Of a DNA stretch of 64,000 bases, positions 52,663-62,355 are shown piece after piece. How positions within the stretch are numbered: the stretch's first letter is position 1; every line of letters starts with the position of its first letter. Source of the stretch: an uncultured Prevotellaceae bacterium (GTDB lineage Bacteria; Bacteroidota; Bacteroidia; Bacteroidales; Bacteroidaceae). The DNA lies in the NCBI GenBank assembly GCA_900314755.1, contig OMWH01000015.1, positions 1 to 64,000 of the forward strand. Direction: 5' to 3'. The notes below the pieces were generated by a model that was not told the origin of the DNA, made no database searches, and worked only from the letters and a program-made list of their open reading frames with translations. The position numbers and the translations under genes are program-made.

Positions 52663-53418
52663 TTAATTGTTTTCTGTCTTACGGTAATAGCCCTGTTCGT
52701 GGTCCTTGTACTTCAGCACGAGGGTGTCACGGCGTAGCATAATGATGTCAGCGGTGTCAGTCTCTGGTTTCCCCTTCTTGCCATGATCTAAGAGGATGGA
52801 GTCCGTCGTCAGTATCAGTCTGCCATTGAAGAGCCGCCATTCCTTATACCTTCTCACTTTAGGATACTCTACAGGGCTCATCTTGTCGTTGTTAGCCTGT
52901 CGCATTCCCCCGAAGCTCTGTGCGGTATATCCCCGTTTCAGTTGAAAACCATACTCCCGAGGTGCCATCATGGACTGTTTTACCGAATCAGGAATACGTG
53001 AAAGGATACGGCGTTGCACCTGCTGTGGCATTTGGTCGAGGTTCCGGAAATGAGGCATCACCTGATGACACCATTTCCCACGCAGCCGTTCCATGTTTAT
53101 TGCCATCAGCACTTCCTCTTTGTCCATGGGGTTGAGAATGACAGCCAGTTCGTCACCAGTCTGTGGTCTGCCATAAATCTTCCGGTCGTGGAAGGCATTG
53201 ATAATATCGAACGTATCAGGATCTCCCCCACTGAAAGGCAACAGGATGAGGATAGAGTCGGTGCATCCGTCGCAGACCAGTCCGTAGAGTGTTGAGTCGC
53301 CTGGCAGGTTCCGGTGCATGTCAATAGGTTCTGTGGGTTCTCCTGCAGGTGGTTGTTTCTGCTCACAAGCCATCAGTACCATGGCTGATAATATAAATAA
53401 GGTGAAAACTTTCTTCAT
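52663..53418 (-). CDS. Lipocalin-like lipoprotein of unknown function
   Basis: A 251-residue lipoprotein: signal MKKVFTLFILSAMVLMACEQ with lipobox (LMAC). The C-terminal third (YKEWRLFNGRLILTTDSI ... DTADIIMLRRDTLVLKY) has the pattern of Bacteroidetes lipocalin-like domains. The N-terminal half contains CDGCTDSILILLPFSGGDPD, with a C-x-x-C pair. The function is unknown. It precedes the GH43 gene by 11 nt on the same strand, with a -7 box at 53436-53443. Confidence 0.75.
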   Translation of the reverse strand: MKKVFTLFILSAMVLMACEQKQPPAGEPTEPIDMHRNLPGDSTLYGLVCDGCTDSILILLPFSGGDPDTFDIINAFHDRKIYGRPQTGDELAVILNPMDKEEVLMAINMERLRGKWCHQVMPHFRNLDQMPQQVQRRILSRIPDSVKQSMMAPREYGFQLKRGYTAQSFGGMRQANNDKMSPVEYPKVRRYKEWRLFNGRLILTTDSILLDHGKKGKPETDTADIIMLRRDTLVLKYKDHEQGYYRKTENN

Positions 53419-53435
53419 AAATCACAAATTTTCGG

Positions 53436-53443
53436 CAAAGATA
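53436..53443 (-). promoter_or_regulatory. -7 promoter box of the lipoprotein-GH43 operon
   Basis: The minus strand reads TATCTTTG, 17 nt before the lipoprotein start. Confidence 0.6.
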
Positions 53444-53451
53444 CAAAATAA

Positions 53452-53479
53452 TTGAGAGTTGACAATTGATAATTGATAT
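53452..53479. repeat. 7-bp tandem repeat upstream of the pycB promoter
   Basis: Units TTGAGAG, TTGACAA, TTGATAA, TTGATAT (28 nt), ending 8 nt before the -7 box. Confidence 0.8.
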
Positions 53480-53487
53480 TTTATTCG

Positions 53488-53495
53488 TAATTTTG
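53488..53495 (+). promoter_or_regulatory. -7 promoter box of the pycB-like gene
   Basis: TAATTTTG, 38 nt before the chosen ATG. Confidence 0.65.
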
Positions 53496-53533
53496 CAGAA
53501 ACATTAACAACATGTAATAGATTGTATGTATCT

Positions 53534-55315
53534 ATGAAGAAGAAAATAAAATTCAGTCTTGTCTATCGCGACATGTGGCAGTCAAGTGGTAAGTTCCAGC
53601 CCCGTAAGGACCAGTTGGAGCGTATTGCCCCGGTGATCATTGATATGGGATGTTTCGCCCGTGTGGAAACTAATGGTGGTGCCTTTGAGCAGGTAAACCT
53701 GTTGGCAGGTGAGAATCCCAATGCCGCTGTACGTGCTTTCTGCAAACCTTTTAATGAGGTGGGAATCCAGACCCACATGCTTGACCGTGGCTTGAATGCC
53801 CTGCGTATGTATCCTGTTCCTGACGATGTCCGTCAGTTGATGTATAAGGTGAAGAAGGCGCAGGGTGTGGATATTCCCCGTATCTTCTGTGGTCTTAACG
53901 ACACCCGCAATATCATTCCGAGTATCAAATGGGCGAAAGAGGCGGGTATGATACCGCAGGCTACCCTGTGTATCACCACCTCTCCGGTGCATACCGTAGA
54001 GTATTATACGAAGATTGCCGATGAGGTGATAGCTGCAGGAGCAGAGGAAATCTGTCTGAAGGATATGGCTGGTATCGGTCAGCCAGCTTTGTTAGGTGCC
54101 CTGACGAAGAGTATCAAGACGAAGCATCCGGACATCATCATCCAGTATCACGGTCACTCAGGTCCCGGTCTGTCGATGGCTTCCATCCTGGAGGTCTGCA
54201 ACAATGGTGCGGATATCATCGATACCGCCATCGAACCTCTGTCATGGGGTAAGGTGCATCCGGATATCATCTCTGTCCAGTCGATGCTGAAGAATGAGGG
54301 CTTCGAGGTGGAGGATATCAATATGAATGCCTATATGCAGGCTCGTACCCTGACACAGGAGTTCATCGATGACTGGCTCGGCTACTTCATCAATCCTGCC
54401 AACAAGCACATGTCCAGCTTATTATTGGGCTGCGGACTGCCTGGTGGTATGATGGGTTCTATGATGGCTGACCTGGGTGGTATCCATAGTGTCATCAACA
54501 AGAGTCGTGCGAAGAAAGGAGAACCGGAGTTGACGACCGATGATATGCTGGTGAAACTCTTCCAGGAAGTGGAGTATGTATGGCCTCGTGTGGGCTATCC
54601 CCCATTGGTGACACCTTTCTCCCAGTATGTGAAGAACATCGCCCTCATGAACCTACTCACCATCGAACAGGGCAAAGGACGCTTCGTGATGATGGATGAC
54701 TCCATGTGGGGTATGATACTTGGTAAGAGTGGTAAGATTCCTGGTACGATTGACCAGGAGCTCATCGAGCTCGCCAAGAAACAGGGACGTGAGTTCACGG
54801 ATGTCGATCCGCATACCTTGCTGCCTAACGCACTCGATGATTTCCGTAAGGAGATGGATGAGAATGGCTGGGAGTATGGACAGGATGACGAGGAGCTCTT
54901 CGAGCTTGCCATGCATCCGGAACAGTACCGTAACTACAAGAGTGGACAGGCGAAGAAGAACTTCCTCGCTGACCTCCAGAAGGCGAAAGACGAGAAGATG
55001 GGCAGTAAGATGTCGGTAGAAGAGCTGGCTGCTTTCAAGCATGCCAAGGCAGATGCCCTTACGGCTCCTATTGCCGGACAGGTCTATTATCAGTTCTCTG
55101 GAGAGGGTGCCTGTGAGCCATGCTTGGAACCGTTCATCGGTCAGCAGTACAAGGAGGGTGACACCTTCTGTTATATTCAGGCTCCATGGGGTGAGATCGT
55201 TCCTATCCCTGCGGCACTGGGTGGTAAACTGGTAGAGGTGAGTGCCAAGCAGGGCGCCAAGGTTCGTCGTGGCGATAACCTCGCCTGGATAGAGCGGGAA
55301 GAGTTGAAGAATTGA
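53534..55315 (+). CDS. Pyruvate carboxylase/oxaloacetate decarboxylase carboxyltransferase subunit
   Basis: About 593 residues of the PycB/OadA family, which move CO2 between biotin and pyruvate. The TIM-barrel metal site is complete: YRDMWQSS (Asp), ICLKDMAG (Lys to be carbamylated) and QYHGHSGPG (two His). The conserved carboxylase region follows. The C-terminal biotinyl-type domain (ALTAPIAGQVYYQF ... GGKLVEVSAKQGAKVRRGD) lacks the AMKM biotin-acceptor motif and has IQAPWGEI there, so a separate biotin carrier is probably needed. I chose ATG 53534 over a TTG 12 nt upstream. Its stop lies inside an 8-bp repeat tract. Confidence 0.9.
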   Translation: MKKKIKFSLVYRDMWQSSGKFQPRKDQLERIAPVIIDMGCFARVETNGGAFEQVNLLAGENPNAAVRAFCKPFNEVGIQTHMLDRGLNALRMYPVPDDVRQLMYKVKKAQGVDIPRIFCGLNDTRNIIPSIKWAKEAGMIPQATLCITTSPVHTVEYYTKIADEVIAAGAEEICLKDMAGIGQPALLGALTKSIKTKHPDIIIQYHGHSGPGLSMASILEVCNNGADIIDTAIEPLSWGKVHPDIISVQSMLKNEGFEVEDINMNAYMQARTLTQEFIDDWLGYFINPANKHMSSLLLGCGLPGGMMGSMMADLGGIHSVINKSRAKKGEPELTTDDMLVKLFQEVEYVWPRVGYPPLVTPFSQYVKNIALMNLLTIEQGKGRFVMMDDSMWGMILGKSGKIPGTIDQELIELAKKQGREFTDVDPHTLLPNALDDFRKEMDENGWEYGQDDEELFELAMHPEQYRNYKSGQAKKNFLADLQKAKDEKMGSKMSVEELAAFKHAKADALTAPIAGQVYYQFSGEGACEPCLEPFIGQQYKEGDTFCYIQAPWGEIVPIPAALGGKLVEVSAKQGAKVRRGDNLAWIEREELKN

Positions 55316-55365
55316 AGAATTGAAGAGTTGAAGAATTGAAGTATTGAAGAATTGGAGTATTTGAA
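55301..55365. repeat. 8-bp tandem repeat spanning the pycB stop and HD gene start
   Basis: Eight imperfect units GAGTTGAA/GAATTGAA/GTATTGAA/GAATTGGA, the last one base longer. The tract supplies the last codons and TGA of the pycB-like gene (55313-55315) and the TTG start of the HD-domain gene (55352). Confidence 0.85.
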
Positions 55366-55846
55366 GATTCTTGATAAATACTACCCGGAGGATAATGAGC
55401 TCCGGAGATTACTCTTGAAGCACAGTCGGCAGGTTGCCGACCGTGCTTTACTCATTGTCGACAGACACAAGGAACTGCCTGTCGACCGCCAGTTTGTGGA
55501 GGAAGCAGCCATGCTGCATGATATCGGTATCTTCCGTTGTGATGCCCCCACTATCTATTGCTATGGCACAGAGCCTTATATCAAGCATGGTCCGATTGGT
55601 GGGGATATCCTCCGTAGCGAGGGCTACCCTCGTCATGCCCGTGTCGCCGAGCGTCATACCGGTACAGGTCTTCCCGGTTATGAGCCAGAGACATTAGAGG
55701 AACAGATTGTCTGTTACGCCGATAAGTTTTATTCCAAGTCCAGTCCTGACCGCGTACGAACGGTATTGGAGACAGCACAGTCGCTGGAGAAATTTGGTGC
55801 GGAAGGTGTTAAAATATTTTTGCACTGGGCTGAAATGTTTGAATAA
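55352..55846 (+). CDS. HD-domain phosphohydrolase
   Basis: A 164-residue HD protein. The metal-binding pattern is spread over LKHSRQVADRAL (His), AAMLHDIGIF (His-Asp), IKHGPIGGDILR and ARVAERHTGTGL. Members cleave phosphate from nucleotides or act in signalling; the substrate is unknown. The start appears to be TTG at 55352, giving MEYLKILDKYYPEDNELR. That matches the register of relatives as recalled, and no ATG exists nearby. It follows the pycB-like gene by 36 nt, in the repeat tract. Confidence 0.85.
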   Translation: MEYLKILDKYYPEDNELRRLLLKHSRQVADRALLIVDRHKELPVDRQFVEEAAMLHDIGIFRCDAPTIYCYGTEPYIKHGPIGGDILRSEGYPRHARVAERHTGTGLPGYEPETLEEQIVCYADKFYSKSSPDRVRTVLETAQSLEKFGAEGVKIFLHWAEMFE

Positions 55847-55875
55847 CACGTTAAAAATGTCAAGGCGGTAAGTAA

Positions 55876-55903
55876 ATTCTTCACTCTTCACTCTTCACTC
55901 TTC
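55876..55903. repeat. 7-bp tandem repeat upstream of the lptD promoter
   Basis: Units ATTCTTC, ACTCTTC, ACTCTTC, ACTCTTC (28 nt), ending 11 nt before the -7 box. Confidence 0.8.
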
Positions 55904-55914
55904 ACTTTTTTTCG

Positions 55915-55922
55915 TAACTTTG
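55915..55922 (+). promoter_or_regulatory. -7 promoter box of lptD, next to the start codon
   Basis: TAACTTTG ends only 5 nt before the GTG start codon, so the transcript would begin at or within a few bases of it. Confidence 0.7.
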
Positions 55923-55927
55923 CAGCC

Positions 55928-58741
55928 GTGAGAAAAAATACGCTCATCGTGATATTGCTCTTCGTCCTTACTTTTGTAATGGCGGAGATTCCTCGTTTAC
56001 GCTTTCCTCAGAGCGCAAAGGATAACGATAGTGTGCGTACAGACACCCTCTCTAAAGACACAGTCCTCGATGCGCAAGATGACACCTTGAGCATGGATTC
56101 GCTGCAGAAAGCCATTTGGAAACATAACAAGGCGATAGATGACTCCCTGCGTGCCGACAGTATCAACCGGAAGCGCAAGAACGGTATTGACGCACCGGTG
56201 AATTATCAGGCGGATGACTCCATGACCTATGAGGGTGGATCGGGTATAGCCCGCCTGTTTGGTAATGCACAGGTGAAATACCAGGACATGGACTTGCAGA
56301 GTGAGCAGATTTACATGCAGATGGACTCTAGTCTGGTACATGCCACTGGAGCCCGTGATACAGCCGGGGTAAAATATGGTACTCCTGTCTTTAAGATGGG
56401 TAGTGACACCTATGAGAGTGACACCATGGCATTCAACTTCAAGACGAAGAAGGGCCTCATACAGAATGTCTATACCCAGCAGGACGATGGTTTCATGGTG
56501 TCGGAGCTCTCTAAGCGGAATGATAAGGGAGAACTGTTCCTGCAGCATGGACGCTACACCACCTGTGATGAGCCCCATCCAGATTTCTATATCGCTTTGT
56601 CAAGGGCAAAGGTACGTCCCGGCAAGGATGTGGTGTTCGGTCCCGCCTATCTGGTGGTCGCTGATGTCCCCCTGCCTTTTGCCATCCCCTATGGCTTCTT
56701 CCCTTTCACGAAGAGCTATTCGAGTGGTTTCATCATGCCGACTTACGGTGACGAGACATCGCGTGGCTTCTATCTCCGTGATGGTGGATACTATTTCGCC
56801 ATCAGTGACAGATGGGACCTGAAACTGCTCGGTGAGATATATACCAAGGGCTCCTGGGGTATCTCCGCAGCCTCCAACTATCGTAAGCGCTATCGCTATA
56901 GCGGTTCTTTCTTTGCCAGTTATCAGAACTCGGTGACGGGTGACAAGAATATGCCTGACTATTCAAAGACAACGAGTTTCAAGATTCAATGGAGTCACCG
57001 GCAGGACTCTAAGGCGAATCCATACTCTTCTTTGTCGGCAAGTGTGAACTTCGCCACTACGAGTTATGAGCGTAACAACCTTACCTCGATGTATAACCCG
57101 CAGGCAATGACCCAGTCTACACGTACCAGTTCGGTGAACTGGAGTACGTCATTCTCGAGTATCGGTATGACACTGAGCTCTACCGTCAACCTCAACCAGA
57201 ATATGCGTGACTCTACCATCGGTATGACACTGCCTGACCTGAATGTCTCTATTGCCCGGTTCTATCCTTTTAAAAGAAAACATTCGGCAGGAAAGGAACG
57301 CTGGTATGAGAAGATATCCATGAGCTATACGGGTCAGTTGAGCAACTCCATTAATACGAAAGAGAATAAGCTGCTGCACTCCAGTCTGACCAAGGACTGG
57401 CGCAATGGTATGAAGCATACCATCCCCATCAGTGGTAGTTTTACTCTCTTTGGCTATCTGAACCTGAACCCGTCATTCACCTTTACCGACCGTATGTATA
57501 CTCAGAAGTACAAGCGGGGATGGGATGAGGATAACCAGCGGGAGATCGTCGACACCTTGCAGGGCTTCTATAATGTCTATGACTGGAATTTCAGCCTGTC
57601 GGCATCCACTACGCTGTACGGAATGTATATCCCCAACCGTAAGATTTTCGGTGATAAGATACAGGCGGTACGACATGTGTTCACGCCTACCGTCAGCATT
57701 AGTTACGCTCCTGACTTCAGTGCCGACCGTTATGGCTATTACGATACCTATACGAAGGTGGATGCCAATGGTAATGTGTCGTTAGTGGAGTATTCTCCCT
57801 ATAGTGGTACTCTGTATGGCGTTCCTGGCACAGGAAAGACGGGACGTATCACTATGGATATCAAGAATAATATTGAGATGAAAGTGCTTAGTGAGGATGA
57901 CTCTACTGGTGTGAAGAAAATCAGTATCATCGATGAGCTGGGTGCCTCGATGTCGTATAACTTCGCAACAAGCTATCATCCGTGGAGCGACCTCTCTACC
58001 CGTTTGCGCCTGAAGCTCTCAAAGAGCTATACCCTTAACCTGAATGCGGTGTTTGCTACCTATGCCTATGAGGTGGACTCTGTGGGAGGACGCCCCTATA
58101 TCGGTAACCGCACGGAGTATAGCAAAGGACGGTTCGGACGATTCCAGGGTATCTCCCAGAACCTGTCATATACGTTGGATAACAAGAAATTGTCTAACTT
58201 CTTCAAATGGCTCCGTGGTGAGAAGGTGAAGAAAGAGAAGGATAAGGACAAAGAACAATATGACACGGGCGTAGAGACGAATGTCGACGATAAACTGGAG
58301 GCAGGAAAGCATGGTGCCAGAAAGGAGAATGCCGGTAAGGCGGAGACTGACGAGGATGGCTATATGGCATTCAACGTCCCCTGGTCGCTGAGTATCGGCT
58401 ATGGTGTCACGATGCGTGAGAATACCAGCGGGTCATTCAACTACGACTCGATGCGTTATCCGTATAAGTTCACGCAGAACCTGAATGTGGCTGGTAATAT
58501 CCGTATATCAGATGGCTGGAATATCAGCTTCTCATCGGGTTATGACTTCGAAAGCCATAAGATATCCATGACGACGGCTTCTCTCTCACGTGACCTTCAC
58601 TGCTTCAATATGTCATGCTCCGTGGTGTTGGCTCCCTATACGAGTTACAACTTCTCCTTCCGATGCAATGCCGCCACGCTGACCGATGCTTTGAAGTACG
58701 ACAAGCGCAGCAGTTACTCCAATGCCGTCCAGTGGTATTAA
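55928..58741 (+). CDS. lptD: LPS assembly outer-membrane protein LptD-like
   Basis: A 937-residue protein of the Bacteroidetes putative-LptD type. It has a signal-like helix (NTLIVILLFVLTFVMA) and an OstA/LptA-like beta-jellyroll region of about 80-220 (GIARLFGNAQVKYQDMDLQS, HGRYTTCDEPHPDFYI). A large C-terminal beta-barrel follows, with strands ending in aromatic residues. LptD inserts lipopolysaccharide or lipooligosaccharide in the outer leaflet. The start is GTG 55928; the next ATG (55979) would delete the signal helix. Its end is only 2 nt from the convergent antiporter gene. Confidence 0.88.
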   Translation: MRKNTLIVILLFVLTFVMAEIPRLRFPQSAKDNDSVRTDTLSKDTVLDAQDDTLSMDSLQKAIWKHNKAIDDSLRADSINRKRKNGIDAPVNYQADDSMTYEGGSGIARLFGNAQVKYQDMDLQSEQIYMQMDSSLVHATGARDTAGVKYGTPVFKMGSDTYESDTMAFNFKTKKGLIQNVYTQQDDGFMVSELSKRNDKGELFLQHGRYTTCDEPHPDFYIALSRAKVRPGKDVVFGPAYLVVADVPLPFAIPYGFFPFTKSYSSGFIMPTYGDETSRGFYLRDGGYYFAISDRWDLKLLGEIYTKGSWGISAASNYRKRYRYSGSFFASYQNSVTGDKNMPDYSKTTSFKIQWSHRQDSKANPYSSLSASVNFATTSYERNNLTSMYNPQAMTQSTRTSSVNWSTSFSSIGMTLSSTVNLNQNMRDSTIGMTLPDLNVSIARFYPFKRKHSAGKERWYEKISMSYTGQLSNSINTKENKLLHSSLTKDWRNGMKHTIPISGSFTLFGYLNLNPSFTFTDRMYTQKYKRGWDEDNQREIVDTLQGFYNVYDWNFSLSASTTLYGMYIPNRKIFGDKIQAVRHVFTPTVSISYAPDFSADRYGYYDTYTKVDANGNVSLVEYSPYSGTLYGVPGTGKTGRITMDIKNNIEMKVLSEDDSTGVKKISIIDELGASMSYNFATSYHPWSDLSTRLRLKLSKSYTLNLNAVFATYAYEVDSVGGRPYIGNRTEYSKGRFGRFQGISQNLSYTLDNKKLSNFFKWLRGEKVKKEKDKDKEQYDTGVETNVDDKLEAGKHGARKENAGKAETDEDGYMAFNVPWSLSIGYGVTMRENTSGSFNYDSMRYPYKFTQNLNVAGNIRISDGWNISFSSGYDFESHKISMTTASLSRDLHCFNMSCSVVLAPYTSYNFSFRCNAATLTDALKYDKRSSYSNAVQWY

Positions 58742-58743
58742 GC

Positions 58744-61002
58744 TTAGCTGTTCATTAATGTCTGCAGGGCTTCTTCCTCACCGACAATCCATAAGATGTC
58801 ACCTTCTTGGAACTTACGGGTAGGTGCTACCCTTGACAGATTCTCCTTTCCTTCCTCCAGTCCGACAACCATACAGCTATAGATGTCGCGGATACCGCTC
58901 TCCTGAAGGGTCTTGCCGATAAACGGACTGTCAGTGCCGATAATCATCTGGCGCAGCTTCATCTCACGGTCTTCCAAGTGGAAGTCCTCACCGAACACCT
59001 CTGTCTCTATCGCATGCTTGAACTTGTTCAACTGCTCGTCGCTGCCGATAATCTCCAGCTTATCACCAGGGTAGATGACATAGTCTCCGTCAGGGATGTT
59101 CAGACGGTGGTTGGCACGTAGGATACTCGTGATATGAACGCCGTATTTCCGTCCTAAGTTCAGTTGTTTCAAGGTGCTGCCCATCCATGTCGAGTCCATC
59201 GGGACATCGAAAACGGAGATATGCACATCACGGTCGAGCAGCTTACCTTCGTAGAGGGGGCGTTTCTTGCCATGAACCTGGGCTGCAATGTCACGGGAAC
59301 GCAGGTTCAGGATGAACAGTCGCTCTAACTTGATGCTCCTCTGCTTGATGGTGCGTGACACTATAATCAGGATGATGACAATCACTCCGATAGTCACCAT
59401 GATGGCACTGGAGAAACGGCTCAGGTAGTTGCAGATATAGAAGATGAAGCCAATGGCTATCATGGCACGGACCAGTACGGTAAACAGCAGGGGCAGACGG
59501 TTGATATTACTCTCTGCCCACAGTGCTTTCCATTCCTCACTGCGGTTTTTCTTCATCACCATCGCACGTAGGAAGGGGGATATCAGCAGGATGGTCAGAA
59601 TGGCAGTGATGGCATTGGCATACCAGTGGAGCTCCCATCCTGGCAGTAACTTACGGTTGAGGGGCAGTACAAAGGTGAACATCACGGCAATGACCGCAGT
59701 GGTGAGAATGGAGTAGATAACGGTGTTGAGGGTCATCTGTGTCAGGAGTTTCTTCCACTTGCTATGCTCCTTTGTCGTAGGGTGACTCATTGAGAGATGG
59801 TTCAACATCTGGATAAGACGACTGGGCAGTCTCCGCTCCAGACTATTATAGGCTGGTATTGCCAGACGTATCATATAAGGTGTCAGGAAGGTCGTGATAA
59901 CGGAAACGGCTACCACCACAGGATAGAGGAAGTTGCTGATGACTCCTAACGACAGTCCTAACGAGGCAATGATAAACGAGAACTCACCAATCTGCGCCAT
60001 CGAGAAACCGCAACGCATGGCGGAGCGAAGACTCTCACCGCCTAACATGAAAGAGAGGGAGCCGAAGACGCTCTGTCCGATGAGGATGGCTAACACCAGT
60101 GTGAGGATAGGGATGGCATACTCCACCAGTATAAGGGGGTCTACCAGCATACCTACAGATACGAAGAAGATGGCACCAAACAGGTTCTTTACCGGTTCCA
60201 CCAACTTCTCGATACGCTCAGCCTCAATAGTCTCTGCAAGGATGCTTCCCATGATAAAGGCACCGAAAGCAGACGAGAAACCGACCTTCGACGAGAAGAC
60301 TGCCATGGCACAGCATAGTCCTAATGACACGATGAGCAGTACTTCCGCATTGACGATGGACCTCACCTTGCGTAATATCTGAGGAACGGCGAAGATGCCC
60401 ACTACCAGCCATAGCACCAGGAAGAAACCGATCTTGACAATTGACCCGATCATCTGCTCTCCATCGGGATTGTTACCACTGGCGATGGCACTCAGCATCA
60501 CCATCATCACAATGGCAAGGATGTCTTCCAATATCAGCACACTCATCACAAGTCCGGCAAACTGCTGCTGACGCAGCCCCAGGTCATCAAAGGCTTTATA
60601 GATAATGGTGGTTGAGCTCATCGCCAGCATACCGCCGAGGAAGATGCAGTCCATCTTACTCCAGTCGAAGAGTCTGCCTACCATCACACCCGTCATCGAC
60701 ATGAAGAAGATGATGGTGATGGTGGAGATAATCGGCGAGGCTCCCATCTTCAGGATTTTCTTAAACGAGAAGTCCAGACCCAGGGAGAACAGAAGGAACA
60801 TCACACCGATATCTGCCCACAGATGGATGCTCTCCATATCTGCTACCGAAGCGGTATAGGGCATGTGAGGACTTACCAGGAAGCCTGCCACGATATATCC
60901 TAATACCAGCGGTTGCTTGAGTTTCTTGAAAATGAGGGTGACGATACCTGCCGATATCAGTATCAGGGCAAGGTCTTTTATCAAATCAGGAAGTTCTGCC
61001 AT
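58744..61002 (-). CDS. Cation:proton antiporter with TrkA-C domains (KefB type)
   Basis: A 752-residue CPA2-family protein. The N-terminal 380 residues form a Na+/H+-exchanger membrane domain, with GLDFSFKKILKMG and GFSSAFGAFIMGSILAET. Further helices follow at about 430-550. Two TrkA-C-like regulatory regions make up the C-terminus (LKQLNLGRKYGVHITSI ... GDYVIYPGDKLEIIG, and ESGIRDIYSCMVVG ... EGDILWIVGEEEAL). It probably exports K+ or Na+. No nucleotide-binding TrkA-N domain is visible. It follows pepT by 32 nt on the same strand and may be co-transcribed. Confidence 0.9.
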   Translation of the reverse strand: MAELPDLIKDLALILISAGIVTLIFKKLKQPLVLGYIVAGFLVSPHMPYTASVADMESIHLWADIGVMFLLFSLGLDFSFKKILKMGASPIISTITIIFFMSMTGVMVGRLFDWSKMDCIFLGGMLAMSSTTIIYKAFDDLGLRQQQFAGLVMSVLILEDILAIVMMVMLSAIASGNNPDGEQMIGSIVKIGFFLVLWLVVGIFAVPQILRKVRSIVNAEVLLIVSLGLCCAMAVFSSKVGFSSAFGAFIMGSILAETIEAERIEKLVEPVKNLFGAIFFVSVGMLVDPLILVEYAIPILTLVLAILIGQSVFGSLSFMLGGESLRSAMRCGFSMAQIGEFSFIIASLGLSLGVISNFLYPVVVAVSVITTFLTPYMIRLAIPAYNSLERRLPSRLIQMLNHLSMSHPTTKEHSKWKKLLTQMTLNTVIYSILTTAVIAVMFTFVLPLNRKLLPGWELHWYANAITAILTILLISPFLRAMVMKKNRSEEWKALWAESNINRLPLLFTVLVRAMIAIGFIFYICNYLSRFSSAIMVTIGVIVIILIIVSRTIKQRSIKLERLFILNLRSRDIAAQVHGKKRPLYEGKLLDRDVHISVFDVPMDSTWMGSTLKQLNLGRKYGVHITSILRANHRLNIPDGDYVIYPGDKLEIIGSDEQLNKFKHAIETEVFGEDFHLEDREMKLRQMIIGTDSPFIGKTLQESGIRDIYSCMVVGLEEGKENLSRVAPTRKFQEGDILWIVGEEEALQTLMNS

Positions 61003-61034
61003 GGCTCTCTCGTCTTTTTATACGTTGCACTTCA

Positions 61035-62258
61035 TTATTCGTTGAAGGCTGCTGCTAATGCGCAGATGTTCACAATGACCTCCTTGGCTTTCTCCATCGA
61101 CCGGATGGATACAAACTCATAGGGACCATGGAAATTGACTCCTCCTGCGAAGATGTTAGGGCAGGGGAGTCCCTTGAAGGAGAGCTGGGCACCGTCAGTA
61201 CCGCCACGGATGGGCTTTACCTTCGGGGCGACACCTGACTCCTGCATCGCTTTCAGCACCAGGTCGATGACATGCATCTCCGGGTCTATCTTCTCCTTCA
61301 TGTTATAGTACTGGTCTTTTACCTCAGCGACAACCGTTCCTTCACCGTACCGCTCATTCATCTTCTCGACACAGAGCTGAATGTAACGCTTACGGTCCTC
61401 AAACTTCTCTCTGTCGTGGTCACGGATGATATAGCTGAGTTTTGCCAGCTCGGTATTCGACTGGATATTTGTCAGATGGTAGAATCCTTGGTAACCCTCG
61501 GTCGTCTCGGGTGTCTCATCCTCTGGCAACATCTTGGCAAACTCAGCGGCAAGGCTGTTGGCATTCACCATCTTTCCTTTTGCATAACCGGGATGCACAC
61601 TCACTCCCTGGATGGTAATCTTGGCAGAGGCAGCGTTGAAATTCTCGAACTCCAGTTCTCCGATGTCACCGCCATCCATGGTATATGCCCATTCGCAACC
61701 GAATTTCTCTACGTCGAAATGGTGGGCTCCCATACCGATCTCCTCATCAGGGTTAAAAGCGACACGTATTTTACCGTGTTTGATCTCTGGATGCTCCTGC
61801 AGATAGACCATCGCCTGGATAATCTCGGCGATACCTGCCTTGTCATCCGCTCCCAGCAGGGTGTGCCCGTCGGTGACAATCAGGTCCTCTCCGATGTGCT
61901 GCAACAGCTCCGGAAACTTCTTCGGACTGCTCACAATACCTTCGCTGAGCAGGATGTCAGAACCGTCATAGTGACGTACAATCTGTGGTTTGATGTCAGC
62001 ACCGCTACAGTCGGGTGATGTGTCATAGTGGGAGATAAACCCGATGGTGGGAATCTTTCCCTTCGTATTCGCTTTCAGCGTGGCATAGATATAGCCTTTC
62101 TCGTCCAGCTCGACCTCGTCAAAGCCCTCGCGTTCGAGCTCTTTCTTCAGGTATTCCGCAAAAATAAGTTGTTTACTGGTACTCGGTACACTGTCGCTTT
62201 CTTCCGCTGACTGTGTATCAAATTTCGTGTAGTTTAGGAATCGTTCAGTAATATCCAT
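61035..62258 (-). CDS. pepT: Peptidase T (tripeptidase)
   Basis: A 407-residue dizinc M20 aminopeptidase that releases the N-terminal residue of tripeptides. The zinc ligands and catalytic residues are readable: [54 protein letters not shown] and the C-terminal [12 protein letters not shown]. Length is that of E. coli PepT. It has a -7 box at 62295-62302. With the S9 peptidase it reflects growth on peptides. It is the last conserved gene before the AT-rich region on the right. Confidence 0.95.
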   Translation of the reverse strand: MDITERFLNYTKFDTQSAEESDSVPSTSKQLIFAEYLKKELEREGFDEVELDEKGYIYATLKANTKGKIPTIGFISHYDTSPDCSGADIKPQIVRHYDGSDILLSEGIVSSPKKFPELLQHIGEDLIVTDGHTLLGADDKAGIAEIIQAMVYLQEHPEIKHGKIRVAFNPDEEIGMGAHHFDVEKFGCEWAYTMDGGDIGELEFENFNAASAKITIQGVSVHPGYAKGKMVNANSLAAEFAKMLPEDETPETTEGYQGFYHLTNIQSNTELAKLSYIIRDHDREKFEDRKRYIQLCVEKMNERYGEGTVVAEVKDQYYNMKEKIDPEMHVIDLVLKAMQESGVAPKVKPIRGGTDGAQLSFKGLPCPNIFAGGVNFHGPYEFVSIRSMEKAKEVIVNICALAAAFNE

Positions 62259-62294
62259 TTTGTCTTTAATTATTTACTAGCATCTAATTAAATG

Positions 62295-62302
62295 CAAAGA
62301 TA
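62295..62302 (-). promoter_or_regulatory. -7 promoter box of pepT
   Basis: The minus strand reads TATCTTTG, 36 nt before pepT. Confidence 0.65.
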
Positions 62303-62355
62303 CAAATAAGCGAGCAAAATGCAAAAGAAAATCACGTTTTTCTTTTACAATTACT

